A DNA stretch of 64,000 nucleotides from Bacteroidales bacterium (lineage in GTDB: Bacteria > Bacteroidota > Bacteroidia > Bacteroidales > UBA932). The DNA is taken from positions 124,001 to 188,000 of the forward strand of contig JAKSJN010000001.1 of assembly GCA_024402135.1 (NCBI GenBank), read 5' to 3'. The first letter of the stretch is position 1; every line of letters starts with the position of its first letter. The notes under the pieces are model-generated. The model was not told where the DNA came from. It was given only the letters and a program-made list of their open reading frames with translations, and did not search any database. Positions 32,399-41,029 of this stretch are shown here, piece after piece. The position numbers and the translations under genes were made by a program.

Positions 32399-34003
32399 AT
32401 GACTATCAAGAAAACCCTGGCCGCAATCGCGGTCCTTGCAGGAACAGCCCTGGCTGCGAATGCCCAGAATCCTTACCTCCCGCTGTGGGAGCACATTCCT
32501 GACGGAGAGCCATATATCTTCGAGGACCCAGACCAGCCCGGACAGTACAGAGTGTACATCTACGGCTCGCACGACTCCCTCATCGACAAGTACTGCGGCA
32601 AGGAGCAGGTGGTATGGTCATGTCCTGTCAACGACCTGAAGAACTGGCGCTATGACGGCGTGATCTTCGAGTCAATCAGGGACGCCAAGGGCGAGCTTCT
32701 CAACAGGGACGAGACTGGCGATATCCTCTACGCTCCAGACATCGTAGAACGTATAGAAAATGGCAAGAAGACATACTACCTCTACCCTAACAACCAGGGA
32801 CGTGGCCGCAACACCCAGGTCGCAAAGTCAAACCGTCCAGACGGTCCGTTCGAGGTAATCAACTGGTCCGCAAGCGATCCTCGCCGCACAGAGGGTATCC
32901 TTGGCTTCGACCCGGGCGTCCTGATCGATGACGACGGCAAGGTTTATGGCTACTGGGGATTCGAGCAGAGCTTCGGTGGCGAGCTTGATCCTGTCAACAT
33001 GTCCAACCTCAGGTCCGGCGCTCCTATGGTGACCAACATGGTAAGCGACTACAAGCATGACGGTGTTTTCCGTTTCTTCGAGGCTTCGTCTATCCGCAAG
33101 ATCAAGGACAAGTACGTATTCGTATACAGCCGCAAGTCAGCCGAGGGCGAGTGGGGACTTCCTGTTTCCAACTATACCCTCGCATACGCTTACAGCGACT
33201 ACCCTCTCGGTCCATGGACCTACGGCGGCACCCTTATCGACTGCCGCGGCCGCGACACCGACCCTGACGGCAACGTCATCATCACTGCAGAGCCTTTCGG
33301 AAACACCCACGGCAGCATCCTGGAGATCAACGGCCAGTGGTACGTGTTCTATCACCGCCAGACCGGCGAGAAGGAGTATTCACGCCAGGCGATGGTTTCT
33401 CCTATCGACGTGAAGGTTGAGGAAGGTCTCGGTGGCAAGGTCACCATCAGCGAAGCTGAATATACTTCCGAGGGCTTCGAGCTCAATGGTCTCGATCCTT
33501 ACAAGAAGCTCGCAGCAGGTACCGCATGTGTATATATTGGACCGAAGGAGCCTGCACAGGAGTATCCTACCAGCTACCACACCGGCGGTTCACACCCTGG
33601 CGCTACCTACGCTGAGGTTCCTCCATTCGAGAATCCATACGAGGGCAATGACAACTACACTCCTATCGTGATGAACAACAACGGCTCGATCGTCGGCTGG
33701 AAGTATTTCAACATGGACGGCGTTGACGCATCCAAGGCACACAAGCTCATCCTCCGCGCCGAGACCCTCGGCAATGCCGGCAACATCAAGATCATGATCG
33801 ACAGCCCTTGGGAGGCCAAAGGCGGTGTACACGTCGGCGACATCAAGGTATCGAAGAAGGCTTCTGGCAAGATCGTAGAGCTCAAGTCAGGCGCTCTCAA
33901 GCTTCCAAAGCTCAGCGGCAAGCATGCCCTCTACTTCGTCTTCACATCTCCTGTAGAAGACAAGCCGATCTGCGACATGTACAGCATCCAGCTGGTGAAA
34001 TAG
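32399..34003 (+). CDS. GH43-family glycosidase with C-terminal carbohydrate-binding module
   Basis: 534 residues with a signal peptide ending ANAQ. The five-bladed GH43 propeller spans about residues 25-320: an N-terminal aspartate in the HIPDGEPYIFEDP region, GFDPGVLIDDDGKVYGYWG, and FRFFEASSIRK with the general-acid candidate E228. The last 130 residues form a beta-sandwich like CBM6 (PIVMNNNGSIVGWKYFNM, KIMIDSPWEAKGG). Arabinan or xylan side-chain cleavage is likely, in line with the GH54 and GH51 enzymes elsewhere in the window. It starts 50 bases after the hydrolase fusion and ends in a terminator shared with the convergent transporter. Confidence 0.88.
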   Translation: MTIKKTLAAIAVLAGTALAANAQNPYLPLWEHIPDGEPYIFEDPDQPGQYRVYIYGSHDSLIDKYCGKEQVVWSCPVNDLKNWRYDGVIFESIRDAKGELLNRDETGDILYAPDIVERIENGKKTYYLYPNNQGRGRNTQVAKSNRPDGPFEVINWSASDPRRTEGILGFDPGVLIDDDGKVYGYWGFEQSFGGELDPVNMSNLRSGAPMVTNMVSDYKHDGVFRFFEASSIRKIKDKYVFVYSRKSAEGEWGLPVSNYTLAYAYSDYPLGPWTYGGTLIDCRGRDTDPDGNVIITAEPFGNTHGSILEINGQWYVFYHRQTGEKEYSRQAMVSPIDVKVEEGLGGKVTISEAEYTSEGFELNGLDPYKKLAAGTACVYIGPKEPAQEYPTSYHTGGSHPGATYAEVPPFENPYEGNDNYTPIVMNNNGSIVGWKYFNMDGVDASKAHKLILRAETLGNAGNIKIMIDSPWEAKGGVHVGDIKVSKKASGKIVELKSGALKLPKLSGKHALYFVFTSPVEDKPICDMYSIQLVK

Positions 34004-34022
34004 TTTATTCTAATTTGACGAC

Positions 34023-34060
34023 AAGGGCTGGCCATATCGGTCAGCCCTTATTGTTTTTTT
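34023..34060. terminator. Terminator of the GH43 gene overlapping the transporter 3' end
   Basis: An 8-bp stem AAGGGCTG / CAGCCCTT (34023-34049) plus inner GCC/GGT pairing is followed on the plus strand by ATTGTTTTTTT. It lies across the stop codon of the convergent SBF gene. Its stem resembles the terminator at 29050. Confidence 0.8.
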
Positions 34061-34983
34061 CTAAGAATCGAAGCAGCGATACTGCCTGAGAAGTTGTGCC
34101 ATGCGGAGAAGATTGCACCAGGCACAGCAGCCAGCGGATACATGGCGAAATGTGTCGCTGCCAACGATGTGGCAAGACCCGAATTCTGCATTCCAACCTC
34201 TATCGCAATAGCTGTCCGCTTGCTGTGCGGCAATCCCATCATCCTGCCTGCCATATAACCCAGCACCAGTCCCAGGATATTGTGCAGGATGACTGCAACG
34301 CCTACCAGGAGACTGCAAGAGAGGATGTTTGCCGAGTTATGAGAAACCACGATGCCGATGATCACGGCAATGGCTATTGTGGAAACCAGAGGCAGCAAAG
34401 GCGTCACTTTCTCTGTGAATCTGCCAAGATATCTGTTGACAATGAATCCCAGCAAGATAGGTATGATGACAACTTCAACGATGCTCAGGAACATTCCGAT
34501 CACGTCCACATTGACTTCTTCGCCGGCAAGGATGTAAACCAGAGCTGGAGTCACAAGCGGTGCGAGCAATGTCGATACGCCGGTCATGGCTACGCTCAGG
34601 GCAATGTCACCGTTCGCAAGATAGCAAATGACATTGCTTGCAGTTCCGCCGGGACAGCATCCCACCAGAATGACTCCCAAAGCCAGTTCTGCCGGCAGCT
34701 GAAGTATCTTGCAAAGTATCCAAGCAACCAGCGGCATGACTATGAACTGCGCGAATTCGCCGATTATGATGTCCTTTGGACGCATGAGAACCGGCTTGAA
34801 ATCGGCAGGTTTCAATGTCAGTCCCATTCCGAACATGACGACACCAAGCATCGGTGTAATGCTTGCGGTACCTATCCACATGAAGGATTCCGGAAGAAGA
34901 AGGGCTACTCCGGTCACCAGCAGCACTATAAGGGTGATGTTCGCCGAGACAAATGATGACAGCTTATATATCGATCGCAACAT
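34048..34983 (-). CDS. Bile acid:sodium symporter (SBF) family transporter
   Basis: 311 residues with about nine or ten membrane spans. Family stretches are TPMLGVVMFGMGLTL, LVGCCPGGTASNVICYLANGDIALSV (the crossed-helix region) and ALRTIAIEVGMQN-type wording (here TAIAIEVGMQNSGLATSLA). Members import organic anions with Na+, including bile acids or pantothenate-like compounds; the substrate is not evident. Its 3' end runs into the GH43 terminator. Confidence 0.9.
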   Translation of the reverse strand: MLRSIYKLSSFVSANITLIVLLVTGVALLLPESFMWIGTASITPMLGVVMFGMGLTLKPADFKPVLMRPKDIIIGEFAQFIVMPLVAWILCKILQLPAELALGVILVGCCPGGTASNVICYLANGDIALSVAMTGVSTLLAPLVTPALVYILAGEEVNVDVIGMFLSIVEVVIIPILLGFIVNRYLGRFTEKVTPLLPLVSTIAIAVIIGIVVSHNSANILSCSLLVGVAVILHNILGLVLGYMAGRMMGLPHSKRTAIAIEVGMQNSGLATSLAATHFAMYPLAAVPGAIFSAWHNFSGSIAASILRKKQ

Positions 34984-35008
34984 ACTTAGAATCTGTTTGG
35001 AATGATTC

Positions 35009-35650
35009 TTATCTCACGTTTATCCACGGATTGCCGTCCTGGTCAATCTTGTACTCGTCCAGATAGATGCCGTAGTATTCCTTTGACTCGTCGTCATACA
35101 GATAGACCATAGTTGCCTCTCCGACCGAAGAAAGTTCATCGAGGAGCAATCCGACGGTATAGTTGTCCAGTTCCTCGATCTCGTTCGACTCGAGGCAGAG
35201 GCATCCCTGCTCATCCTCGTACACAGAATTGACCGTGAAGTTTATGGTTCCGCTCTCGAAATACGGGATACTGTCCGGATTGAAATCCTTGAGTCTTTCG
35301 GCCAGATTCCTTGCAGAAACCATCCTGATATCCGGATTCATTCTGTCATGCGTTCCTCCATCCTTGATGTCGTAAAGGATTGAGCTTCCATCCCTATCGA
35401 TACTGATGAAATAGACCATCTTGACGTTATCGAACTGCCTCAGTTCCTCTGCGAGTTCGGCAGCCGACAGAGACTGACCGCTCCGGGCATCATTCAGAAG
35501 GCAGATGTCACCCTCTTCATCGATTTTCACACCGGTGATGGCAAACGGTGACTCGCCTTCCCTACCGGTATCGAAAGCAAACTCGCTCTCTTTCTCCTTC
35601 TCCGCCATCTCCAGCCGAAGGAACATATTGATCAGGTCTCCTACTGTCAT
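35009..35650 (-). CDS. Hypothetical protein with internal duplication
   Basis: 213 acidic residues, no signal peptide or membrane span. Two copies of one domain are visible: residues about 35-95 (ITGVKIDEEGDICLLN ... VKMVYFISIDRDG) and about 140-213 (VNSVYEDEQGCLCLES ... ATMVYLYDDESKEYYGIYLDE), each with a leucine-rich helix between the strands. Family not recognised. It has its own promoter 62 bases upstream (-7 box 35712-35719) and is divergent from the CDF transporter. Confidence 0.72.
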   Translation of the reverse strand: MTVGDLINMFLRLEMAEKEKESEFAFDTGREGESPFAITGVKIDEEGDICLLNDARSGQSLSAAELAEELRQFDNVKMVYFISIDRDGSSILYDIKDGGTHDRMNPDIRMVSARNLAERLKDFNPDSIPYFESGTINFTVNSVYEDEQGCLCLESNEIEELDNYTVGLLLDELSSVGEATMVYLYDDESKEYYGIYLDEYKIDQDGNPWINVR

Positions 35651-35711
35651 GCTATATTATCTTTTCCCTTTCTGTTTTATGCACAATCCTGTCAACAGAA
35701 TAAACGCTCGA

Positions 35712-35719
35712 CAAATATA
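35712..35719 (-). promoter_or_regulatory. -7 element of the duplicated-domain gene
   Basis: Minus-strand TATATTTG, with no clear -33 element. The RNA leader would be about 55 bases. Confidence 0.5.
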
Positions 35720-35771
35720 TGGTTTATACGAATAAAGCCCATCATGAAGTCGCAAAATGAGTAAAAAGCGC

Positions 35772-35779
35772 TAACTTTA
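35772..35779 (+). promoter_or_regulatory. -7 element of the CDF gene within a palindrome
   Basis: TAACTTTA lies inside the 14-base palindrome CGCTAACTTTAGCG (35770-35783; perfect 6-base arms), ending five bases before the ATG. The palindrome could bind a metal-responsive repressor. Confidence 0.45.
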
Positions 35780-35784
35780 GCGAC

Positions 35785-36681
35785 ATGAAAGGCAGGGAGC
35801 AGGCAATATCCAGAGTGACCATCTGGGGAGCAGCGGCCAATGTGGCATTGGCCGGAGTGAAACTGATCGCAGGCATCGTGGGGCACAGCGCCGCCATGAT
35901 GGCTGACGCTGTCCATTCGCTCTCTGACCTGGTAAGTGACGTCATCGTGCTCGCCATGATCAAGGTTTCCAGCAAGGGAGAAGACGAGAGCCACGACTAC
36001 GGACACGGCAAGTACGAGACGCTGGCGACTGCCGCAGTTGCGCTTCTTCTGTTGGTCGTGGGTGCAAAACTGATGGCTGAAGGAGTATCTAAGATCCGCA
36101 GCGCAATTTCAGGAGAAAACCTGGATGTTCCAGGCGCAATTGCCATATGGGCCGCCGTCATCAGTATCGCCGTAAAGGAAATCCTGTTCCAGTGGACGGC
36201 TCGCGTGGGGCGCAAGCACAACAGCCCGGCAGTCGTTACAAACGCATGGCATCACCGCACGGACGCGTTGTCTTCCATCGGCTCTGCGCTCGGTATCGGT
36301 GCCGCGATGCTGCTTGGCGGCAGGTGGGTCATACTTGACCCTCTCGTATGCTGCGGCATCAGCATCTTCATCTTTTGCATTGCCGTAAAAATGGCAGTAC
36401 CAGCGCTGCATGAACTCACCGAGGGCTCGCTGCCTCAGGACACGGAAAATGAGATTACCTCCATCATTCTCAGCGTCAACGGAATCGATGATGTACACGA
36501 ACTGAAGACGCGAAAAAACGGCCCTTCCATCATCATCGCTGCACACATTGTTGTCGATGGAAACACTTCAGTATCAGCGGCCCACAGCATGGCTACCGCA
36601 GCTGAATCACGGCTTCGCGAAAACTTTGGCCCAGAGACCCAGATATCCCTCCACATCGAGCCCGACGTCGAGGCCGAATGA
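35785..36681 (+). CDS. Cation diffusion facilitator (CDF) metal efflux protein
   Basis: 298 residues with about six membrane helices and a C-terminal cytoplasmic ferredoxin-like domain (about 210-298). The transport-site pairs are D41 and D48 (ADAVHSLSDLVSD, around residues 40-52) and the H/D pair in AWHHRTDALSS near residue 157. DYGHGKYE, near residue 74, is also typical. It exports zinc, iron or manganese in exchange for protons. The ATG is five bases below the putative -7 box. Confidence 0.92.
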   Translation: MKGREQAISRVTIWGAAANVALAGVKLIAGIVGHSAAMMADAVHSLSDLVSDVIVLAMIKVSSKGEDESHDYGHGKYETLATAAVALLLLVVGAKLMAEGVSKIRSAISGENLDVPGAIAIWAAVISIAVKEILFQWTARVGRKHNSPAVVTNAWHHRTDALSSIGSALGIGAAMLLGGRWVILDPLVCCGISIFIFCIAVKMAVPALHELTEGSLPQDTENEITSIILSVNGIDDVHELKTRKNGPSIIIAAHIVVDGNTSVSAAHSMATAAESRLRENFGPETQISLHIEPDVEAE

Positions 36682-36760
36682 CGAAAACGCCTTCTTCCAG
36701 AGTTTAAACCATAATCTCATTAACAGCATTCTTTTCCTATAAACGAGATAATTCAGATCA

Positions 36761-37111
36761 ATGGAGAATCACAAAGTTTTTGACATGCCATTTTCAAAGG
36801 TGTACGGACTTCTCGTCGCCAAGGCGGAACGAAAGGGTCGTACCAAGGATGAGGTGCACGAGTTGGCTTCGTGGCTGACCGGATACTCCCCCGCCGACAT
36901 TGAGGAGCTGGCGCTTGGCAGCATCACTTACGGTGATTTCTTCAGGAATGCTCCGGAAATGAATCCACAGCGGGAATGTATCAAGGGCGTGATCTGCGGA
37001 GTCCGGGTGGAGAATGTGGAAGATCCTCTCATGCGTGAAATCCGCCGCATGGACAAGCTTGTGGATGACCTAGCCAAAGGAAAGCCTATCGGCAAAATCA
37101 TTCCTAGATAG
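36761..37111 (+). CDS. DUF2200 protein
   Basis: 116 residues matching the compact DUF2200 (COG4898) family: FDMPFSKVYGLLVAKAERKGRTKDEV, then WLTGYSPADIE and a C-terminal stretch MREIRRMDKLVDDLAKGKP. Cytoplasmic, function unknown; the all-helical character suggests a YdhG/DUF1801-like surface but I would not go further. It sits alone between the CDF gene and a strong two-way terminator. Confidence 0.85.
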   Translation: MENHKVFDMPFSKVYGLLVAKAERKGRTKDEVHELASWLTGYSPADIEELALGSITYGDFFRNAPEMNPQRECIKGVICGVRVENVEDPLMREIRRMDKLVDDLAKGKPIGKIIPR

Positions 37112-37157
37112 CCAGTCATTCAGATTATAGAACAGAGCCCTAAGAATATGATATAAG

Positions 37158-37189
37158 AAAGACAGGCCTCATTCTGAGGCCTGTCTTTT
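37158..37189. terminator. Bidirectional terminator
   Basis: A perfect 14-bp stem (37158-37171 with 37175-37188, 3-base loop) has T4 on the plus side and TTTC on the minus side. It serves the convergent DUF2200 and lipoprotein genes. Confidence 0.9.
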
Positions 37190-37221
37190 CGTCCAGGATA
37201 ATACTGTTCCAGAGTTTTGTC

Positions 37222-37671
37222 TTATATTTTGCCGAAACTGATACTATACTTTGTAGAGGCAAGGGTCTCATTACCACCCATGGTACGATAGAGCGTGAAG
37301 TCATAGCTGGCCTCGTATACTGATCCTTTGTCTGGAAGGGCATTGAACTTCGCCTGATATGTGTCAAACAAAGATTTAATATCAGCGTTGTACTTGTCGT
37401 ACGTCTTCTTGGCTGCGGCGTCAGCTTTAGAAGTGTTGCCACCATAAATCGTCTCTACCCATTGCCAGTTGCCGACGTTCTTGCTCTTATATGCATCAAC
37501 CGCGTCTTTGAACTCATTGATCAATGCCATTCCTTCAGGATCATTTGATGATACTATCGAAGTACCGGTCATTCCGTCGAAACCTATTGTGTAGATATAG
37601 TCTTCTACACGTTCCATGCATGAGCAAAAGCAGAATACTGCTGCAATAGCTACAATCAAAATCTTCTTCAT
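37222..37671 (-). CDS. Small hypothetical lipoprotein
   Basis: 149 residues with a lipobox (AVFCFCSCME). The mature part is short and alpha/beta: DYIYTIGFDGMTGTSI, a helical centre with many K, D and A, and a final beta stretch ASYDFTLYRT. No family recognised; the pattern matches small lipoproteins of unknown role common in Bacteroidales. It ends at the bidirectional terminator. The 130 bases on its 5' side before the GH27 gene are AT-rich. Confidence 0.72.
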   Translation of the reverse strand: MKKILIVAIAAVFCFCSCMERVEDYIYTIGFDGMTGTSIVSSNDPEGMALINEFKDAVDAYKSKNVGNWQWVETIYGGNTSKADAAAKKTYDKYNADIKSLFDTYQAKFNALPDKGSVYEASYDFTLYRTMGGNETLASTKYSISFGKI

Positions 37672-37799
37672 ACTGTAAATATTAATGGGTATTATCTATT
37701 TTGCGCAAAATTATCATTTTGTAATCAAAACAGCACTAATTACAGACATTTTTCGCAAAGAACAGGACAGTTCCACTTTTGAATGGTGGAGTATTGTCA

Positions 37800-39464
37800 T
37801 TACAGTTTACGTAGGGTCATGCGGTCGATGCCAGGCATGAGGTATCTGTCATCGTAAAGACGGACCACATTCGAGCCTGCAGGAAGGCTGATGGTAATTG
37901 TCGCCGACGTACTGTCCTTGTCCAAGCGGACACGGTTGCCTACTCCGTCATTCACTGAGAGGAAGAACTGATAACCACCAGGATTGCTGTCCCATTCGCT
38001 GATCTGAAGAGCATCCGGAGTCGGAAGAATGTCGATTGTCACTTCATACTCACCTCCTGTCTCGCTGTATACATCAAGCCATCTGAGGTCATTCTTCGGC
38101 TTTCTGCCAAGGTTGACAACCTTCGCTCCACCTGAGCATGCTGCGTCCTTCTCGTAGTATGCAGTTGCGACTGAGAATGCGTCATGCAGTTCCTGATACT
38201 CCGAGAGATATGCAGTCTCTGCCTCATAAAGGCTGCGCTCGATGCGCTGGGTCGCCTCAAGACGGTAGATGCGGGTTCCATGTGCCGGGACCTCGATCGA
38301 GATATTGTCAGCAGCAGTCTCTACATCGGCTCTTGCGAACAGGTCTCTGACCTTGACTGTGCCACCAAGCTCAATAGTGCTATAGTCAATGCCGATGGTC
38401 TGAGGCTCGTTGGTGGAGTTATAGAGTGCAATCGCACGTGTCTTTCCATGAAGTGTCTCGATATCCTTGACAAAAACATAGGTGCCGTTACCGCAGTCCT
38501 TAGCCACGTACGCCTGGAGACCGAGCGGATCCTGGTTGAGGGCGATGAGTTCAGGGTTGGTAAGGAGTTCAAGGGTCTCGGCGCGCATTGTCGTCATGTC
38601 ACATCCGATAATGAGCGGAGATGAAAGGATGCACCACATGCCGAAATGGGTCATATCTTCCTCCTGGGACAGGGTTCTGCCGACCTCCAGCATGTCCATG
38701 TCGTTGTAATGGCCCTTGGATGCATATGCCGAGATATACAGGCTCTGGTCAATGATATTCCTGATGGAGCGCCATGAACAGTTGATGTCCTGGGACATAC
38801 GCCATGAATCGCCGACCTCGCGGACCCAGGTGCCGGGATAGTTCCAGCGGCAGACGCTGAGACGGAGATCCTTGCGGCCGGTTTCATCCATTGCCTGTCG
38901 GATCTGGCGGTAGCGTTCCTCCTCGTCGATACCGATCGAGTAATAATTCTGCCAGGTCGTGCCGCCGCAATAGTCAACCTTGATGAAGTCGAATCCCAGC
39001 TCATTGAAGAACATCTCGCAGTCCTGGGCGTCGTGGCCATAGAGTCCGACGTTGTTTGCAAGGCTGTCCTTTCCCCAGTAATTGCCGCATGTGTTGGTTC
39101 CGGCATCGCTATAGATACCGGCCTTCAGGCCAAGAGAATGGATATGGTCCACCAGGCCCTTCAGGCCGTTTGGAAAGCGCACAGGATGGATGAGTAATCT
39201 TCCAGTCTCCGGATCGCGGCCGCCGAAGTAGCCGTCATCGATATTGATATACCTGTAACCTGCATCTTTCAGCCCTGAGTTAGCCATTGCCTCGGCCTGC
39301 TCTATGATGAGCTGTTCGTTGATGTCCAGATTGAATGTGTTGTAGGTATTCCATCCCATGGTAGGTGCATGCGCCTCAGGTTCGCTGCTGACTGTCGGCT
39401 GCGAGCATGATGCTGCAACAATGAGGAATGGAATCGCCAGATAGTTTTTCCAGGTTCTTTTCAT
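37800..39464 (-). CDS. GH27 alpha-galactosidase lipoprotein with C-terminal binding domain
   Basis: 554 residues with a lipobox (IVAASCSQ). The GH27 barrel covers about residues 33-320: APTMGWNTYNTF, YINIDDGYFGGRD, GLKAGIYSDAGTNTCG, FIKVDYCGG with nucleophile D164, and VGDSWRMSQDI with acid/base D219. A beta-sandwich of the GH27 type follows to about 405. The last 140 residues (SLYEAETAYLSEYQ ... YLMPGIDRMTLRKL) look like a CBM35/CBM6-type module. It should remove terminal alpha-galactose, or arabinose-like beta-L-arabinopyranose as some GH27 do. The start is 9 bases after the stop of a DUF389 gene on the same strand. Confidence 0.92.
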   Translation of the reverse strand: MKRTWKNYLAIPFLIVAASCSQPTVSSEPEAHAPTMGWNTYNTFNLDINEQLIIEQAEAMANSGLKDAGYRYINIDDGYFGGRDPETGRLLIHPVRFPNGLKGLVDHIHSLGLKAGIYSDAGTNTCGNYWGKDSLANNVGLYGHDAQDCEMFFNELGFDFIKVDYCGGTTWQNYYSIGIDEEERYRQIRQAMDETGRKDLRLSVCRWNYPGTWVREVGDSWRMSQDINCSWRSIRNIIDQSLYISAYASKGHYNDMDMLEVGRTLSQEEDMTHFGMWCILSSPLIIGCDMTTMRAETLELLTNPELIALNQDPLGLQAYVAKDCGNGTYVFVKDIETLHGKTRAIALYNSTNEPQTIGIDYSTIELGGTVKVRDLFARADVETAADNISIEVPAHGTRIYRLEATQRIERSLYEAETAYLSEYQELHDAFSVATAYYEKDAACSGGAKVVNLGRKPKNDLRWLDVYSETGGEYEVTIDILPTPDALQISEWDSNPGGYQFFLSVNDGVGNRVRLDKDSTSATITISLPAGSNVVRLYDDRYLMPGIDRMTLRKL

Positions 39465-39473
39465 CTTTTTTCT

Positions 39474-40829
39474 TTATTTGACGGTTGTATGTATCAGTCT
39501 TATGTCACTTTCATTGAGACGCGCCTCGAGCCAGTCCTCGAGCTTTTTCTGCTCATCCCTGGTCAGGTTCTTTGCGCCCTTCGTCATTACCATGATGCAG
39601 TCCTTCTGCTTCAGGCTGTCGCTGCTTACAGCCACACCGCGGCTGATTGTCACATCCTTTATGCTTGGATATGCCGCAAAGATTTCCTTCGAGATCTGGC
39701 TATGAGGAATCTCATCGCGACGATACTGAAGAAGCTCTTCCTGGAGAACCTTCAACTGTTCTTCCTTCTGGACCAGGTCATCGTTTGCCTGCTGATATAC
39801 TTCCCTGAAAAGTTCTTCCGAGAAGCCGTCTGCTACATCCTGGCTCTTATGCTGTATGAACTGGATGCGGGTAGTGTCGATGCCGTAGTGTGGGGCGGTT
39901 GCCATGAGCCTTGCACGGTCTGTTGCGGACAGCGCATCTCCGGCAATGTACAGCGCCAGTTTGCCGTCCCTGCTCTTGGTGTCTACCTTGTAGTCATAGA
40001 TGTAGCTGTGTTCCAGGACCTTGTTCTCCGTCACGAAATTCGCTGCGTTCTGGGCAACTGCATTTTCACGTATCATGCTGATTGCCGACAGCACGCTTGG
40101 GACCACGACAATGATGACAACCGTGGAGATGAAGAAACGCGTGCGCTTGGCATGAGCTTCAGTCGGGAACTCAACTTCCTTGAATCCCAGAATCTTCGCC
40201 ATGACGTATGTTGACAGCGAAATGAATACGCAGTTGATGATGAAGAGCATCATCGCACCGGCAAAATACCTGAGGCTGAAGTTTGCAAGGCCATATCCGG
40301 CAGTACAGAGCGGCGGCATCAGGGCTGTCGCGATAGCCACGCCTGAGAGTACTGTACCCTTTTCCTTGCGGCTGTTCTCAAGCATGCCGGCACAACCTCC
40401 GAAGAATGCGATAAGGACATCATAGAAGGTCGGAGTCGTACGTGCAAGCAGCTCGGTCGGGTTCGCAAGCTTCAGCGGGGACAGGAAGAAGAAAAGGAAG
40501 GATGCGATAAGACTTATCGTCACCATGACAAGAAGGTGGCGGAAACCTTCCTTCAGCAGTTCCGTATCATTGATGCCAAGACCGAGGCCAATACCAAGGA
40601 TAGGGCCCATCAGAGGCGAGATGAGCATGGCACCGATAATCACAGCCGTAGAATTGACATTGAGTCCGACTGACGCTATGACTATGGAGAATGCAAGAAT
40701 CCAGACATTCGGTCCGCGGAAATAGATGTTCTGACGGATGTTCCTGGCCGCTGCCCGGGTATCTATTGCATCCTTGATATTGGCCAGCTGCTTGAAATAG
40801 ACAGCCAGCCCATTAAAAAAGGTATTCAT
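39474..40829 (-). CDS. DUF389 (TIGR00341-like) membrane protein
   Basis: 451 residues. The N-terminal half holds about six to seven membrane helices with the DUF389 core (NVNSTAVIIGAMLISPLMGPILGIGLGLG and LSGVAIATALMPPLCTAGYGLA). The C-terminal half is soluble, helical and charged, with a segment rich in Q/E (about 330-375). Function of the family is not established. It abuts the GH27 gene by nine bases and is probably co-transcribed with it. The -7-like box TATATTGC lies just upstream. Confidence 0.88.
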   Translation of the reverse strand: MNTFFNGLAVYFKQLANIKDAIDTRAAARNIRQNIYFRGPNVWILAFSIVIASVGLNVNSTAVIIGAMLISPLMGPILGIGLGLGINDTELLKEGFRHLLVMVTISLIASFLFFFLSPLKLANPTELLARTTPTFYDVLIAFFGGCAGMLENSRKEKGTVLSGVAIATALMPPLCTAGYGLANFSLRYFAGAMMLFIINCVFISLSTYVMAKILGFKEVEFPTEAHAKRTRFFISTVVIIVVVPSVLSAISMIRENAVAQNAANFVTENKVLEHSYIYDYKVDTKSRDGKLALYIAGDALSATDRARLMATAPHYGIDTTRIQFIQHKSQDVADGFSEELFREVYQQANDDLVQKEEQLKVLQEELLQYRRDEIPHSQISKEIFAAYPSIKDVTISRGVAVSSDSLKQKDCIMVMTKGAKNLTRDEQKKLEDWLEARLNESDIRLIHTTVK

Positions 40830-40979
40830 CTTTCAACAATTTACTGCAATATACGATTATTCATCGAAAACTCCATCAATACCAGTGCGTCGCGGACAAG
40901 CTTATCGTCCATAGAAATCACTTATTGCACCTATTGAGGAAACTTATGATCAACTATTAATAGGTATAATGGTAATGAC

Positions 40980-40987
40980 TACCTTTG
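40980..40987 (+). promoter_or_regulatory. -7 element of the nhaD operon
   Basis: TACCTTTG lies 42 bases before the nhaD ATG. The 200-base gap upstream holds little else apart from the divergent DUF389 promoter. Confidence 0.6.
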
Positions 40988-41029
40988 CGTCCCCTCGAAA
41001 AAGGGTTTCATTTACACCAATAATTACAT

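Noticed and set aside
34096-34956. 286-codon plus-strand ORF opposite the SBF transporter
   Set aside because: The SBF frame has the full family motifs and membrane pattern; the antisense product is Q/H/R/N-rich without folding character.
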